A stretch of 14,554 bases of DNA from Clostridiales bacterium (GCA_012523875.1 JAAYSW010000220.1:1-14554), one strand, 5' to 3'. Positions 1-8,786 are shown, counted from the first letter of the stretch. The notes: generated by a model from the sequence alone, not told the origin. Translations and numbers: made by a program.

Positions 1-25
1 AAAATTTAAAATACGGGGTGATGGC

Positions 26-1462
26 ATGAGATTATATGAACTACTTAAAGGCATTTCAAAAACAGATATACCGGATATGGACATCACTTTTATTACGGAT
101 AATTCCAAGAAAGTAGATGTAGGAAGTCTGTTTATATGCATTAAGGGTGAAAAATTTGATGGGCACTCTGTTGCAGCAGAAATGCTTGAGAAAGGTGCAG
201 CAGCTGTTGTTGTGCAGACTGATTTAGGACTTGAAAGACAAATTCTAGTTTCAGATACAAGAGAGGCATACGGTGGACTATGTGCTGCGTGGTTCGGTCA
301 TCCTGAAAAAGAAATTAATTTAATAGGAATTACAGGTACTAATGGTAAAACAACAATAGCAAATGTAGTTAAGCATATACTCACACAGAATGGTTATAAG
401 GTAGGTCTAATTGGTACGATTCAGAATGAAATCGGTGATAAGGTAATTCAAACGAGTAACACAACACCTTTCACTTTTGAATTAATGGAATTATTAAGAA
501 AAATGGTTGATGCGGGTTGTAAATATGCTGTTTTGGAAGTCTCATCATTCGGACTTGTTCAAAAAAGGATTGGTCCAGCACAATTTAAAATTGCATTATT
601 CACCAATCTTTCACAGGAGCATTTAGATTACCATAAGAATATGGAGGAATACTACAAGGCGAAGCGTATGCTCTTTGATATTTGTGATATAGCTTTATGC
701 AGCATTGATGATGAGTATGGTCAACGATTATACAATGAAATAACCTGTGAAAAATATAGCTATAGCATAACAAAAAAAGCTGATTACTATGCTGATGTAG
801 TTAAAATAAAGCCGGATGAAACAAGCTTTTGGTTCTGTAAGAGAGAAAAATCACATAATGTAACAATGAGGATGACAGGACAATTTAATGTTTCAAATAT
901 AACTGGGGCAATAGGTGTCTGTCTTAATCTAGGGTTGGATGTTGAGGATATTTTAAAGGCAGTTGCTGATTATAAAGGTGTACGTGGCAGATGTGAAGTT
1001 ATACCAACAGGACGTGATTTTTCTGTTATTTGTGATTATGCACACACCCCTGATGCAATAGAAAATATTTTACAAAACGTCCGTACCTATACTGAAGGAA
1101 GACTTATTTCTTTATTTGGATGTGGCGGTAATAGGGATAAAACTAAAAGACCACAAATGGCAAGAGCGGCTGCTAAATATTCAGATATACTTATAATTAC
1201 TTCGGATAACCCAAGGGATGAAAATCCTAAAGATATAATTGAGGATATTTTAGCTGGAATTGAGGATATAGACATACAGTATGAAACAGTTATTGATAGG
1301 AGAGAGGCAATCTATCGTGCTTTATCATTGGCAAGGAAAGGTGATATTATTGTGCTTGCTGGGAAAGGGCATGAGGATTATCAAGTATTGGCAAATGATG
1401 TTCATATTCATTTTGATGAACGAGAAATTGTAAAAGAAGGATTAAAACATCTCGGATATTAA
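26..1462 (+). CDS. murE: UDP-N-acetylmuramoyl-tripeptide synthetase, meso-DAP-adding MurE
   Basis: Cytoplasmic ATP-dependent Mur ligase that adds the third stem-peptide residue to UDP-MurNAc-L-Ala-D-Glu. The 478 residues show the full Mur ligase layout: N-terminal UDP-binding domain (about 1-95), central ATPase domain with P-loop GITGTNGKTT (101-110), TTP (146-148) and NLSQEHLDYH (194-203), then a C-terminal domain with GRCE (321-324), YAHTPD (338-343) and KGHE (447-450). K213 in KAKRMLF is the likely carbamylated lysine. DNPR at 394-397 is the known signature for meso-diaminopimelate rather than lysine, so DAP-type peptidoglycan is inferred. The length is normal. The ATG at 26 follows GGGGTG (15-20) and starts with the usual MRLYELL. 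The frame stays open to the window edge, so the preceding gene cannot be identified; another frame there ends with TGA at 27-29, compatible with an ATGA overlap. murF follows after 25 bases. Confidence 0.97.
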   Translation: MRLYELLKGISKTDIPDMDITFITDNSKKVDVGSLFICIKGEKFDGHSVAAEMLEKGAAAVVVQTDLGLERQILVSDTREAYGGLCAAWFGHPEKEINLIGITGTNGKTTIANVVKHILTQNGYKVGLIGTIQNEIGDKVIQTSNTTPFTFELMELLRKMVDAGCKYAVLEVSSFGLVQKRIGPAQFKIALFTNLSQEHLDYHKNMEEYYKAKRMLFDICDIALCSIDDEYGQRLYNEITCEKYSYSITKKADYYADVVKIKPDETSFWFCKREKSHNVTMRMTGQFNVSNITGAIGVCLNLGLDVEDILKAVADYKGVRGRCEVIPTGRDFSVICDYAHTPDAIENILQNVRTYTEGRLISLFGCGGNRDKTKRPQMARAAAKYSDILIITSDNPRDENPKDIIEDILAGIEDIDIQYETVIDRREAIYRALSLARKGDIIVLAGKGHEDYQVLANDVHIHFDEREIVKEGLKHLGY

Positions 1463-1487
1463 CTTGGTTTAAGGAGAAGATGCTTCT

Positions 1488-2852
1488 ATGGAAAAGATTT
1501 TGCTTTCAGATATAGCAAAAGCTGTTGGTGGAACAACAAGTATAGATAAAGATATAGATATAGATACAATTTGTACAGATACAAGACAGATAACTGATGG
1601 CTGTGTATTCTTGGCTATCCGTGGAGATAGGTTTGATGGGCATGATTTTGTGGGGTATGCCTTTGAAAAAGGTGCAGTTGCAGCTATAACTGAAAAGCAA
1701 GTTGAAAATTATCCATGTATAATTGTGAATGATACTAGAAAAGCATTCCTTGAACTTTCGAAATATTATAGGGAACTATTTAATCTTATTTTAGTTGGGG
1801 TTACTGGGAGTGTGGGCAAAACTACAACGAAAGAAATGATAGCTTTAGTTTTATCAGAAAAATACAAAACACTTAAAACTAAGGGGAATCTTAACAATGA
1901 AATAGGTTTACCAAAGACTTTATTGGATATTAATAAAGAACATAGGGCCGCTGTTATAGAAATGGGTATGTCTGGCTTTGGGGAGATTGAACGCCTTTCT
2001 AATGCAGCCTTGCCTACAATTAGTGTTATAACTAATATAGGGTTTTCACATATTGAAAGCTTGAAAACTCAAGAGGGAATACTTAAAGCAAAACTTGAAA
2101 TACTGTCTGGGATGCGTGAAGATGCACCACTAGTAATTAATGCTGATGATAAGTTTTTAAGCCCATTGAAAGAAACGCTAGCCCGCACTGTGTTCACATA
2201 TGGCATAGAAAATAAAACTGCTGATTATTTAGCTGAAAATATTCATGAGGTAAATAGTAGTACAGTATTTACTGTGAAATATCAAGACAAACTAGCTGAG
2301 GTTATTTTACCCTGCATAGGCAAACACAACATATTAAATGCACTTTCAGCTTTCTGTATCGGAATAAACTCTGGCGTTACTGAAACAGAAATAATCAATG
2401 CCTTAAAAAAATATAAACCAGATGAACTAAGGCAAAATATAGTTAAAAAGGGTGAACAAACTATAATCATTGATTGTTATAATGCTAGCCCCGATTCCAT
2501 GAAAGCATCTTTATCCGTCTTATTGCAAATTAAAATAAACTGCGGTGAGCGTAAGATTGCAGTCCTAGGTGATATGCTTGAATTAGGTGAAATGTCTAGG
2601 CAACTTCATGAAAACATAGGAAGGTTACCTGAAATGTCAAGTGTAGATATGCTTTTTACTTATGGCAATGAATCAGAATACATATCAAATAAAGCTAAGG
2701 AATTAGGTATAAGAGTTAAGCATACAAGCGATAAAAATAGACTTATTAATGAACTTAAAGCATACCTTAAACCAGAAGATGTAGTTTTATTCAAGGGGAG
2801 CAGAGGAATGCATCTAGAAGAAGTTATTGATGAACTATATGGTGTAAACTAG
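1488..2852 (+). CDS. murF: UDP-N-acetylmuramoyl-tripeptide--D-alanyl-D-alanine ligase MurF
   Basis: Last cytoplasmic Mur ligase: joins D-Ala-D-Ala to UDP-MurNAc-tripeptide using ATP, making the pentapeptide substrate of MraY. The 454 residues are normal for the family. Visible motifs in order: P-loop VTGSVGKTTTK (105-115), the MurF-typical GNLNNEIGLP (133-142), EMGMSGFGEI (158-167), NIGFSHIE (183-190), GKHNILNALSA (278-288), DCYNASPDSMKAS (329-341), LGDMLELG (360-367) and FKGSRGMHLE (435-444). Together these separate it from MurE and MurD. AAGGAG at 1471-1476 sits 11 bases before the chosen ATG. Its TAG stop overlaps the AGGAGG site of mraY, so translation of the two is probably coupled. Identification is secure. 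Confidence 0.97.
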   Translation: MEKILLSDIAKAVGGTTSIDKDIDIDTICTDTRQITDGCVFLAIRGDRFDGHDFVGYAFEKGAVAAITEKQVENYPCIIVNDTRKAFLELSKYYRELFNLILVGVTGSVGKTTTKEMIALVLSEKYKTLKTKGNLNNEIGLPKTLLDINKEHRAAVIEMGMSGFGEIERLSNAALPTISVITNIGFSHIESLKTQEGILKAKLEILSGMREDAPLVINADDKFLSPLKETLARTVFTYGIENKTADYLAENIHEVNSSTVFTVKYQDKLAEVILPCIGKHNILNALSAFCIGINSGVTETEIINALKKYKPDELRQNIVKKGEQTIIIDCYNASPDSMKASLSVLLQIKINCGERKIAVLGDMLELGEMSRQLHENIGRLPEMSSVDMLFTYGNESEYISNKAKELGIRVKHTSDKNRLINELKAYLKPEDVVLFKGSRGMHLEEVIDELYGVN

Positions 2853-2867
2853 GAGGATATGAACTAA

Positions 2868-3872
2868 ATGCTACATTGGTGGATAAACATGGTTATTGCA
2901 ATAGTTTCATTTGCAATTGCAGCCTTAATAGGCGTAGTGCTAGTGCCTTTTCTGAAGAAGATTCATTTTGGTCAGACGATTTTAGATATAGGACCAAAAT
3001 GGCATAAATCAAAGCAAGGAACACCTATCATGGGTGGCTTTATGTTTATAATAAGCAGTATTATTGCGACAATAATTGGGTATATTATTTATAGGGAAAA
3101 GTTTCTCGATATAACTAATTTTGAAATTACAACAAATGCATTAAGGCTTCTAGCCTGCATACTTTTCTCTATTCTATTCTCGGCAATAGGATTTGCAGAT
3201 GATTATATTAAAGCAGTTAAAAAACAGAATTTAGGACTTAAAGCAAAACAAAAGATGCTATTTCAGTTATTGCTATCAGCAGCATTTCTATCAGTGTTAT
3301 ATTCATTAGGGGATACATCTACGGAAATAGATTTTATATTTGCTAGGTTAGATTTGGGGTTTTTTTATTATCCAATAATGCTATTGTTTATGATTTTTCT
3401 TACAAATGCTGTTAATCTAACGGATGGAGTAGATGGCTTATGTGGTACAGTTACATTGGTGGTTATGTTAGCACTAACAGTAATATGTTCCTTTATGAAA
3501 TTATATGAAATTTCTTTTTTTTCAATAGCAGTTGCAGGTGGATGCTTAGGTTTTTTACTGTGGAATCTACACCCTGCAAAATGCTTTATGGGTGATACTG
3601 GCTCAATGTTTCTTGGTGGAGCATTCGTCGCAATAGGGCTGGCAACTCATAGACATATGCTTATGGTTTTAGTGGGGATAATTTATGTATGCGAGGCATT
3701 ATCGGTCGTGTTACAAGTTATCAGCTTTAAAACAACGGGCAAAAGGATATTTAAAATGTCACCAATACACCATCATTTTGAGATGATAGGATATAGTGAA
3801 TATAAGATAGTAATAACATTTTCTTTAATAGCTTTAGTTGCGGGATTAATAGCTATATTTATTGTAGTCTAG
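2868..3872 (+). CDS. mraY: Phospho-N-acetylmuramoyl-pentapeptide transferase MraY
   Basis: Polytopic membrane enzyme that moves phospho-MurNAc-pentapeptide from UDP to undecaprenyl phosphate, forming lipid I on the inner face of the membrane. The 334 residues contain about ten hydrophobic segments and the family's catalytic loops: FADDYIK with the Mg-binding aspartates (109-115), NLTDGVDGL (183-191), CFMGDTGSMFLGG (239-251) and MSPIHHHFE (297-305). All key acidic and histidine residues are present. AGGAGG at 2851-2856 overlaps the murF stop, 11 bases before the ATG. An in-frame TAA lies directly before that ATG, so the start cannot be further upstream. Only 27 bases separate the stop from ftsW, where many dcw clusters carry murD. 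Confidence 0.97.
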   Translation: MLHWWINMVIAIVSFAIAALIGVVLVPFLKKIHFGQTILDIGPKWHKSKQGTPIMGGFMFIISSIIATIIGYIIYREKFLDITNFEITTNALRLLACILFSILFSAIGFADDYIKAVKKQNLGLKAKQKMLFQLLLSAAFLSVLYSLGDTSTEIDFIFARLDLGFFYYPIMLLFMIFLTNAVNLTDGVDGLCGTVTLVVMLALTVICSFMKLYEISFFSIAVAGGCLGFLLWNLHPAKCFMGDTGSMFLGGAFVAIGLATHRHMLMVLVGIIYVCEALSVVLQVISFKTTGKRIFKMSPIHHHFEMIGYSEYKIVITFSLIALVAGLIAIFIVV

Positions 3873-3899
3873 CTATAAATCAAAACAGGAGGTGCAGGC

Positions 3900-5096
3900 A
3901 TGGCTGAACGAAATATAAAGATTTCAAAAACTACCCAAATGGAAAGTCCATCTAATGGAAAACTAAAAAAGCCACGTAAGCGGTATGGAGAAATAGATTT
4001 GCCTCTTTTCTTAATTATTATGACACTTCTTGTTATGGGATTAGTTATGATGTTTTCAGCGAGCTATGCAACAGCGGTAGATAGTGGCTTGCCAGGTTCG
4101 TATTATGCAGCTAAGCAGATAAAGATGGCTGCTATTGGGCTTGTAGTAATGTTTTTCTTATCGTATATTGATTATCACAAGTATCAAAAAACATGGGTTG
4201 CGGTAGGTGCATACATTGCAAGTGTTACACTTCTTGTTATGGTACTTGTCAAGGGTGCAGAGGAAAATGGAGCAAAAAGATGGCTTGTAATAGCTGGTCA
4301 GAACTTTCAACCGTCCGAATTAGTTAAATTTGCAATAATAATTACATTTTCATATTTTATAACAAAACAATATAAACGTATGGAAAAGTTCAGCGTAGGA
4401 ATAATACCCTTTATGGTGATGCTTGGAATTATAGCAATGTTAATGATGATGCAACCGCATCTTTCAGGAACAATATTAATTTGTATAATCGGTGTAACGC
4501 TAATGTTTGTGGGGGGAGTGAAACTTTCTCATCTTTTAGGAACAGGAATTCTAGGGATTGTAGGGATGGTCGCTCTTGTATTTTATAAAATAGAAAATGA
4601 GGGCTTTACCTATTTTGAGAAAAGAATACAATCTTGGCGGGACCCCTTTGCAGATGTATCTGATGCAACATACCAAACCTGTCAATCATTAATTGCAATC
4701 GGTTCTGGTGGTCTTTTTGGTTTAGGTCTAGGGGAGTCAAGGCAGAAATATATGTATCTTCCTGAAACCAAAAATGATTTTGTGTTTGCAATTATTTGCG
4801 AGGAATTAGGCTTTATTGGTGCGGTAACCGTAATACTTTTATTTGTTTTATTTGTGTTCAGGGGTCTTTATATTTCATCAAAAGCACCTGATAAATTTGG
4901 CATGCTTATAGCGGTTGGACTTACAGTTCAAATTGGGATACAAGCTTTCTTAAATATGGCAGTTGTAAGCAATTTGATTCCAAATACAGGGATAAGCTTA
5001 CCTTTTTTCAGTTATGGAGGAACAGCACTTATTATGCAATTAGCACAAGTAGGTGTATTAATGAATATTTCAAGACAGTCAACAATTGAAAGCTAA
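3900..5096 (+). CDS. ftsW: SEDS-family peptidoglycan polymerase FtsW (SpoVE/RodA family)
   Basis: Integral membrane glycosyltransferase of the SEDS family that polymerises lipid II with a class B penicillin-binding protein. The 398 residues begin with a basic cytoplasmic tail (about 1-33) followed by about ten membrane segments. Family motifs: SASYATAV (53-60), GAKRWL (124-129), FQPSELVKFA (136-145), MQPHLSGT (184-191), AIGSGGLFGLGLG (266-278), YLPETKNDFVFAI (286-298) and PNTGISLPFFSYGGTAL (361-377). D293 in KNDFVF matches the essential catalytic aspartate of FtsW/RodA. Position between mraY and murG favours FtsW over RodA; the sporulation paralogue SpoVE has the same layout and cannot be fully excluded. 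AGGAGG at 3887-3892 lies 7 bases before the ATG. Confidence 0.93.
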   Translation: MAERNIKISKTTQMESPSNGKLKKPRKRYGEIDLPLFLIIMTLLVMGLVMMFSASYATAVDSGLPGSYYAAKQIKMAAIGLVVMFFLSYIDYHKYQKTWVAVGAYIASVTLLVMVLVKGAEENGAKRWLVIAGQNFQPSELVKFAIIITFSYFITKQYKRMEKFSVGIIPFMVMLGIIAMLMMMQPHLSGTILICIIGVTLMFVGGVKLSHLLGTGILGIVGMVALVFYKIENEGFTYFEKRIQSWRDPFADVSDATYQTCQSLIAIGSGGLFGLGLGESRQKYMYLPETKNDFVFAIICEELGFIGAVTVILLFVLFVFRGLYISSKAPDKFGMLIAVGLTVQIGIQAFLNMAVVSNLIPNTGISLPFFSYGGTALIMQLAQVGVLMNISRQSTIES

Positions 5097-5149
5097 GAAT
5101 GATAACAATTTATTTTATATAGATTTATAGAGTATGTAGGAGGTGATTT

Positions 5150-6277
5150 ATGAAAGTTTTAATTGCTGGGGGAGGAACAGGAGGTCATATAAATCCTGCA
5201 CTTGCGATAGCATCAATAATAAAAGGGAATGAACCTGATGCTGAATTTTTATTTGTTGGAACGCCTAATGGAATGGAAGCAAAGTTAATCCCTGATGCAG
5301 GATATAATTTTGCTCCTATTAAAGTAAAGGGATTCCAGCGTAAAATTACAATTCAAAACATAAAAAGAAACTGTGAGGCAGTCTTATGTCTTTTTTCATC
5401 AGATAAAAGGGCGGGCGAAATAATAAAGGATTTCAAGCCTGATATAGCCATAGGTACAGGTGGTTATGTAAGTGGACCTATAATCAGAAAGGCCGCAAGA
5501 ATGGGCATACCTACTGCTATCCATGAAGCGAATGCCTATCCAGGTGTAACAACAAAACTTTTATCAAAGGAAGTAGATAAAGTTATGCTTACGGTTGAGG
5601 AAGCTGTAAAATACATGGATAAAGATATAGATTATATCGTAACAGGACTCCCTGTTCGTGAGGGTATTAATAAAATTACTAGGGAACAAGCGAGAAAACA
5701 ACTTAATTTTGATGATGGTATGTGTATCCTTTCCTTTGGGGGAAGTCTTGGTGCAGGCTGTATCAATGAAACAATGTCGGATGTAATTGAGTGGCATACT
5801 AAAAATGGTCTAGCTATAAACCATATACATGGCTATGGCGGAATGGGGAAGGATTCATTTCCAAGGGCTATGGCGGATAAGAAGATTAATTTAGAAAGCA
5901 AGAGGTTGAGGATTAGCGAGTATATTAATGATATGGATGTATGTCTTGCTGCCGCTGATTTAGTTATATGTCGTGCTGGAGCATCCACGCTTGCTGAACT
6001 TGAGGCAATGGGAAGGGCATCAATTTTAATCCCATCTCCTATCGTTTCGGGGAACCATCAATTACATAATGCAAATGTATTGGGTAAGGCTGGTGCAGCG
6101 ATAGTCATTGAACAGAAGAATGTAACAAGCGAGGATATGATAAATAAAGTGAAAGAACTTTATTATAATAGAGAAAAACTAAAAAGCATGTCCCAAAAGG
6201 CAGGGGAACTTGCTATAAGAGATACAAAAGAGAGAATATATGAGGTTATTGGTGAGTTGGTTAACTCAAAAAAATAA
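5150..6277 (+). CDS. murG: Undecaprenyl-PP-MurNAc-pentapeptide beta-N-acetylglucosaminyltransferase MurG
   Basis: Peripheral membrane GT28 enzyme that transfers GlcNAc from UDP-GlcNAc to lipid I, giving lipid II. The 375 residues show two Rossmann domains: N-terminal GGGTGGHINP (7-16), GTGGYVSGP (102-110) and HEANAYPG (125-132); C-terminal FGGSLGA (196-202), CRAGASTLAELEAMG (274-288) and SGNHQLHNA (300-308). Three usually well-conserved spots are altered: HEQN is HEAN, GNPVR is GLPVR (166-170), and the aspartate before HQ is asparagine. Glycine-rich loops and the RAGA..LAE block are intact, so activity is expected. The Shine-Dalgarno AGGAGGTGA (5138-5146) is near perfect and fixes the ATG. 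The gene lies 53 bases after ftsW. Confidence 0.96.
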   Translation: MKVLIAGGGTGGHINPALAIASIIKGNEPDAEFLFVGTPNGMEAKLIPDAGYNFAPIKVKGFQRKITIQNIKRNCEAVLCLFSSDKRAGEIIKDFKPDIAIGTGGYVSGPIIRKAARMGIPTAIHEANAYPGVTTKLLSKEVDKVMLTVEEAVKYMDKDIDYIVTGLPVREGINKITREQARKQLNFDDGMCILSFGGSLGAGCINETMSDVIEWHTKNGLAINHIHGYGGMGKDSFPRAMADKKINLESKRLRISEYINDMDVCLAAADLVICRAGASTLAELEAMGRASILIPSPIVSGNHQLHNANVLGKAGAAIVIEQKNVTSEDMINKVKELYYNREKLKSMSQKAGELAIRDTKERIYEVIGELVNSKK

Positions 6278-6288
6278 CTGGATAAAAC

Positions 6289-6373
6289 GGGTGAAATAAC
6301 TATATAGATTATGTCGATTCACCTAAAACTGCCCTAAAGCATAGTATGTCATGTAAAATGCTTTAAGGTGGTG
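6289..6373 (+). promoter_or_regulatory. Possible RNA switch covering the murA ribosome binding site
   Basis: In the 101-base gap before murA, TAAAGCAT (6335-6342) pairs perfectly with ATGCTTTA (6358-6365). After one bulged A, CC (6333-6334) can pair with the GG at 6367-6368 of the Shine-Dalgarno stretch AAGGTGGTG (6365-6373). An upstream TTCACCT (6318-6324) can pair either with GGGTGAA (6289-6295) or with AGGTGG of the Shine-Dalgarno (6366-6371). These are mutually exclusive folds that would hide or expose the murA start. The pairings are seen in the sequence; a regulatory role is inference. Confidence 0.3.
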
Positions 6374-6378
6374 TAAAA

Positions 6379-7638
6379 ATGCGAAAACAGAAGCTAATAG
6401 TTAATGGTGGCACAAAAATTAATGGTGAGATTAGATTGCAGGGTGCAAAAAATAGTGCACTTCCGATTCTGGTGGCATCTATGTTATGCGATGGAGAGTC
6501 AACAATAACAAATTGTCCTAGACTAAGCGATGTATTTGCTACTTGTAGAATATTGAAACACTTAGGTTGCACCTGTGATATTAATGGTCATAATATTACA
6601 ATTAAGAGTAGTGGAAGTCATGGTCAAAATATACCAGATGAAATGATGAGGGAAATGCGTTCTTCCATCGTATTTTTAGGTGCGATGTTAGGAAAAACAC
6701 ATGAATGTATACTTTCTTATCCTGGAGGATGTGAATTAGGCCCTAGACCAATTGATATGCATTTGTCAGCATTTAGGAGGATGGGTGTATGCATTAAAGA
6801 AAGGCATGGTATCCTTGATTGTAAGGCTGAAAAGGGGCTAAGAGGTGCAAAGATTACGTTGAATTTTCCATCAGTTGGAGCGACAGAAAATATAATGCTC
6901 GCAGCAGTTTTAGCTAATGGAGAAACAATTATAAGAAATGCAGCAAGGGAGCCAGAAATAGTTGATTTGGCTTGTTATCTCAACAAATGTGGTGCCAGAA
7001 TCAGGGGTGCAGGTGATAGTACAATACGCATATGTGGTGTAAAAAAACTAACTGGATGTGAATATAGAATTATGCCCGATAGGATTGCAGCTGCTACATA
7101 TATTTCTGCTGCGGCATTAACAAACGGGGAGATAACAATTAAAGACATCAGACCAACAGATATAGATTCTTTTATCACGTTATTTGAGCAGATGGGGTGC
7201 CATATTTATACATATGCAAAGAATATATACCTTAATGCTAACAAGCCATTAAAACCTATCAGAATTATAAAAACAATGCCTTATCCAGGTTTCCCCACGG
7301 ATGCACAGGCAGTAACTATGGCAGCATTGTGTAAGGCCAATGGTACAAGTGTTTTTGAGGAAAATATTTTCGAGAATAGATATAGACATGTTGATGAATT
7401 GCTCCGCATGGGTGCAAATATAAAAGTAGTTGGTAAAGCGGCTGTGGTGGAGGGAGTTAATAAGCTTTATGGAGCAAAGGTTACCGCAACAGACTTGCGA
7501 GGTGGAGCAGCTTTAGTAATTGCTGCAATAGATGCTGAGGGAATAACAGAGATAAGTGAAATTAAGCATATCGATAGAGGATATGATTCGATAGAGGATG
7601 TGTTATCATCTGTTGGTGCAAGAATTTATAGGGAATGA
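6379..7638 (+). CDS. murA: UDP-N-acetylglucosamine 1-carboxyvinyltransferase MurA
   Basis: Cytoplasmic enzyme for the first committed step of peptidoglycan synthesis: transfers enolpyruvate from phosphoenolpyruvate to UDP-GlcNAc. The 419 residues match the family length and the inside-out alpha/beta barrel. Residues corresponding to the known E. coli active site are all visible: K24-N25 in QGAKNSALP, R94 in MRSSI, the catalytic cysteine C118 in the mobile loop YPGGCELGPRP (114-123), D308 in FPTDAQA, D372 in TDLRGG and R400 in HIDRGYDSIEDV. Because the loop residue is Cys and not Asp, the enzyme should be of the fosfomycin-sensitive type. AAGGTGGTG (6365-6373) precedes the ATG by 5 bases. Its place between murG and ftsQ is where other Firmicutes often carry murB or murC. 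Clostridia often have a second murA paralogue, so MurA1 or MurA2 cannot be assigned. Confidence 0.97.
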   Translation: MRKQKLIVNGGTKINGEIRLQGAKNSALPILVASMLCDGESTITNCPRLSDVFATCRILKHLGCTCDINGHNITIKSSGSHGQNIPDEMMREMRSSIVFLGAMLGKTHECILSYPGGCELGPRPIDMHLSAFRRMGVCIKERHGILDCKAEKGLRGAKITLNFPSVGATENIMLAAVLANGETIIRNAAREPEIVDLACYLNKCGARIRGAGDSTIRICGVKKLTGCEYRIMPDRIAAATYISAAALTNGEITIKDIRPTDIDSFITLFEQMGCHIYTYAKNIYLNANKPLKPIRIIKTMPYPGFPTDAQAVTMAALCKANGTSVFEENIFENRYRHVDELLRMGANIKVVGKAAVVEGVNKLYGAKVTATDLRGGAALVIAAIDAEGITEISEIKHIDRGYDSIEDVLSSVGARIYRE

Positions 7639-7668
7639 TTTCAAGGATAACTCTAGGGGAGGATGAAT

Positions 7669-8571
7669 ATGAGGGATGTTGTAAAAACAAATGTGGAACG
7701 TCCTAACAGTAGTAAAAGGTTAAGGCGTAGAAGGAGGAATATGTCGGCCTATTACTTTTTAGTAACATTGCTTGTGGCAGGTGTTGGTTTATCATTATCG
7801 ATGACATTTCTTTTCAATATAAATGAAATTAGGGTATCGGGAGAAACTCAATATTCATCCGAAGAAATAGTAAATGCCTCCCAAGTTTATGTCGGTGATA
7901 ATATGGTGAGAATGAAAAGTGATGAGGTTAAAAATAAAATATTGAGTTCTTTGATTTATGTGGAGGATGTTGAAATTAAAAAGGCATTTCCTGATGTTCT
8001 AGAGTTTAATGTCATTCCAAGCATACCTTATGCAAATATTGAATATGAAAATAAATATATAATGGTAAGTCAAGAAGGGAAAATGTTAGAGGTAATACAA
8101 TCTCCACGTGAAGATTTGCTAACCGTAACAGGACTTTCCTTGGTAGATGCAACACTTGGTAATAAAATTGTTTCAGATGATGAGCAAAAATTAAGGATAT
8201 ATGATAGAATATGTGATGAGATTGAAAACCAAAATATTAAGAAACTTGTATCAGTGGATTTAACTGATAAATACGAAATCAAGATGGATTATGATAATAG
8301 AATAGCCATTGAACTTGGCGATTGGACAGATATTTCATACAAGCTTGCCTATGTAAAAAGGGTGCTTGATGTTGAGATTGCTGAAGATGAAGAAGGATAT
8401 TTTATCTTGAGAGGCACAAACGGGGCATCTTTTATAAGTAAATCTGATATGGAATTACATCAGGGAATAATTAATTTTGAAACTGATGTGACAACACAAA
8501 CTAATATGGAAGATGGATTATCAGTTACTACAGGCACGAGCAGTGGAGTATCAAATATTACAGTAAATTAA
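7669..8571 (+). CDS. ftsQ: Cell division protein FtsQ/DivIB
   Basis: Bitopic divisome protein whose extracellular part binds FtsL/DivIC and recruits septal synthases. From the chosen start it has 300 residues: a basic cytoplasmic tail ending in RLRRRRRN (about 17-24), one membrane segment (about 27-49), a POTRA domain opening with FNINEIRVSG (49-58), then the beta domain and a Ser/Thr-rich tail. The 300-residue length is normal. Start choice: AGGGGAGG (7655-7662) touches an ATG at 7663 with no spacing but lies 6 bases before the ATG at 7669, so 7669 is preferred; using 7663 adds Met-Asn. The gene begins 30 bases after murA and is the last of the run that starts with murE. Sequence conservation in this family is low, so topology and position weigh heavily. 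Confidence 0.9.
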   Translation: MRDVVKTNVERPNSSKRLRRRRRNMSAYYFLVTLLVAGVGLSLSMTFLFNINEIRVSGETQYSSEEIVNASQVYVGDNMVRMKSDEVKNKILSSLIYVEDVEIKKAFPDVLEFNVIPSIPYANIEYENKYIMVSQEGKMLEVIQSPREDLLTVTGLSLVDATLGNKIVSDDEQKLRIYDRICDEIENQNIKKLVSVDLTDKYEIKMDYDNRIAIELGDWTDISYKLAYVKRVLDVEIAEDEEGYFILRGTNGASFISKSDMELHQGIINFETDVTTQTNMEDGLSVTTGTSSGVSNITVN

Positions 8572-8630
8572 TGGTGATAAATAAAAAATATAGCCTTATA
8601 TAAAAAAATAAAAAAAAGATTATATTTTAC

Positions 8631-8659
8631 TTGAAATTAATATTAAAGTATGTTAATAT
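8631..8659 (+). promoter_or_regulatory. Predicted sigma-A promoter of ftsZ
   Basis: TTGAAA (8631-8636) is followed by a 17-base spacer and an extended -10, TG at 8651-8652 plus TAATAT at 8654-8659. The predicted transcript starts near 8666 and has a leader of about 120 bases. No convincing terminator follows ftsQ, so read-through from upstream could add to ftsZ expression. A weak bulged hairpin lies in the leader at 8699-8717. Confidence 0.6.
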
Positions 8660-8754
8660 AATAATAAGTTTTGTTATAAATAATTATCGTATTTAACTAG
8701 TCCATGTTTGCATGACTTTTGCCTGGCGTTTAATGACCACATTTAGTGCAATAT

Positions 8755-8777
8755 GGAGGAGATTATAAATTAGGAGG
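8755..8777 (+). promoter_or_regulatory. Two Shine-Dalgarno sequences before ftsZ
   Basis: AGGAGG at 8772-8777 lies 9 bases before the ftsZ ATG and decides the start. A second strong site, GGAGGAG at 8755-8761, lies 17 bases further upstream and has no start codon at a useful distance. It may be chance in purine-rich leader sequence or a ribosome standby site. Confidence 0.5.
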
Positions 8778-8786
8778 AATTTTTAA

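Noticed and set aside
2859..2867. Two-codon mini frame (ATG AAC TAA) before mraY
   Set aside because: Only two bases separate it from the ribosome site and it ends at once; probably chance.
7663..7668. ATG at 7663 as start of ftsQ
   Set aside because: The ribosome site touches it with no spacing; the ATG six bases later is placed correctly.
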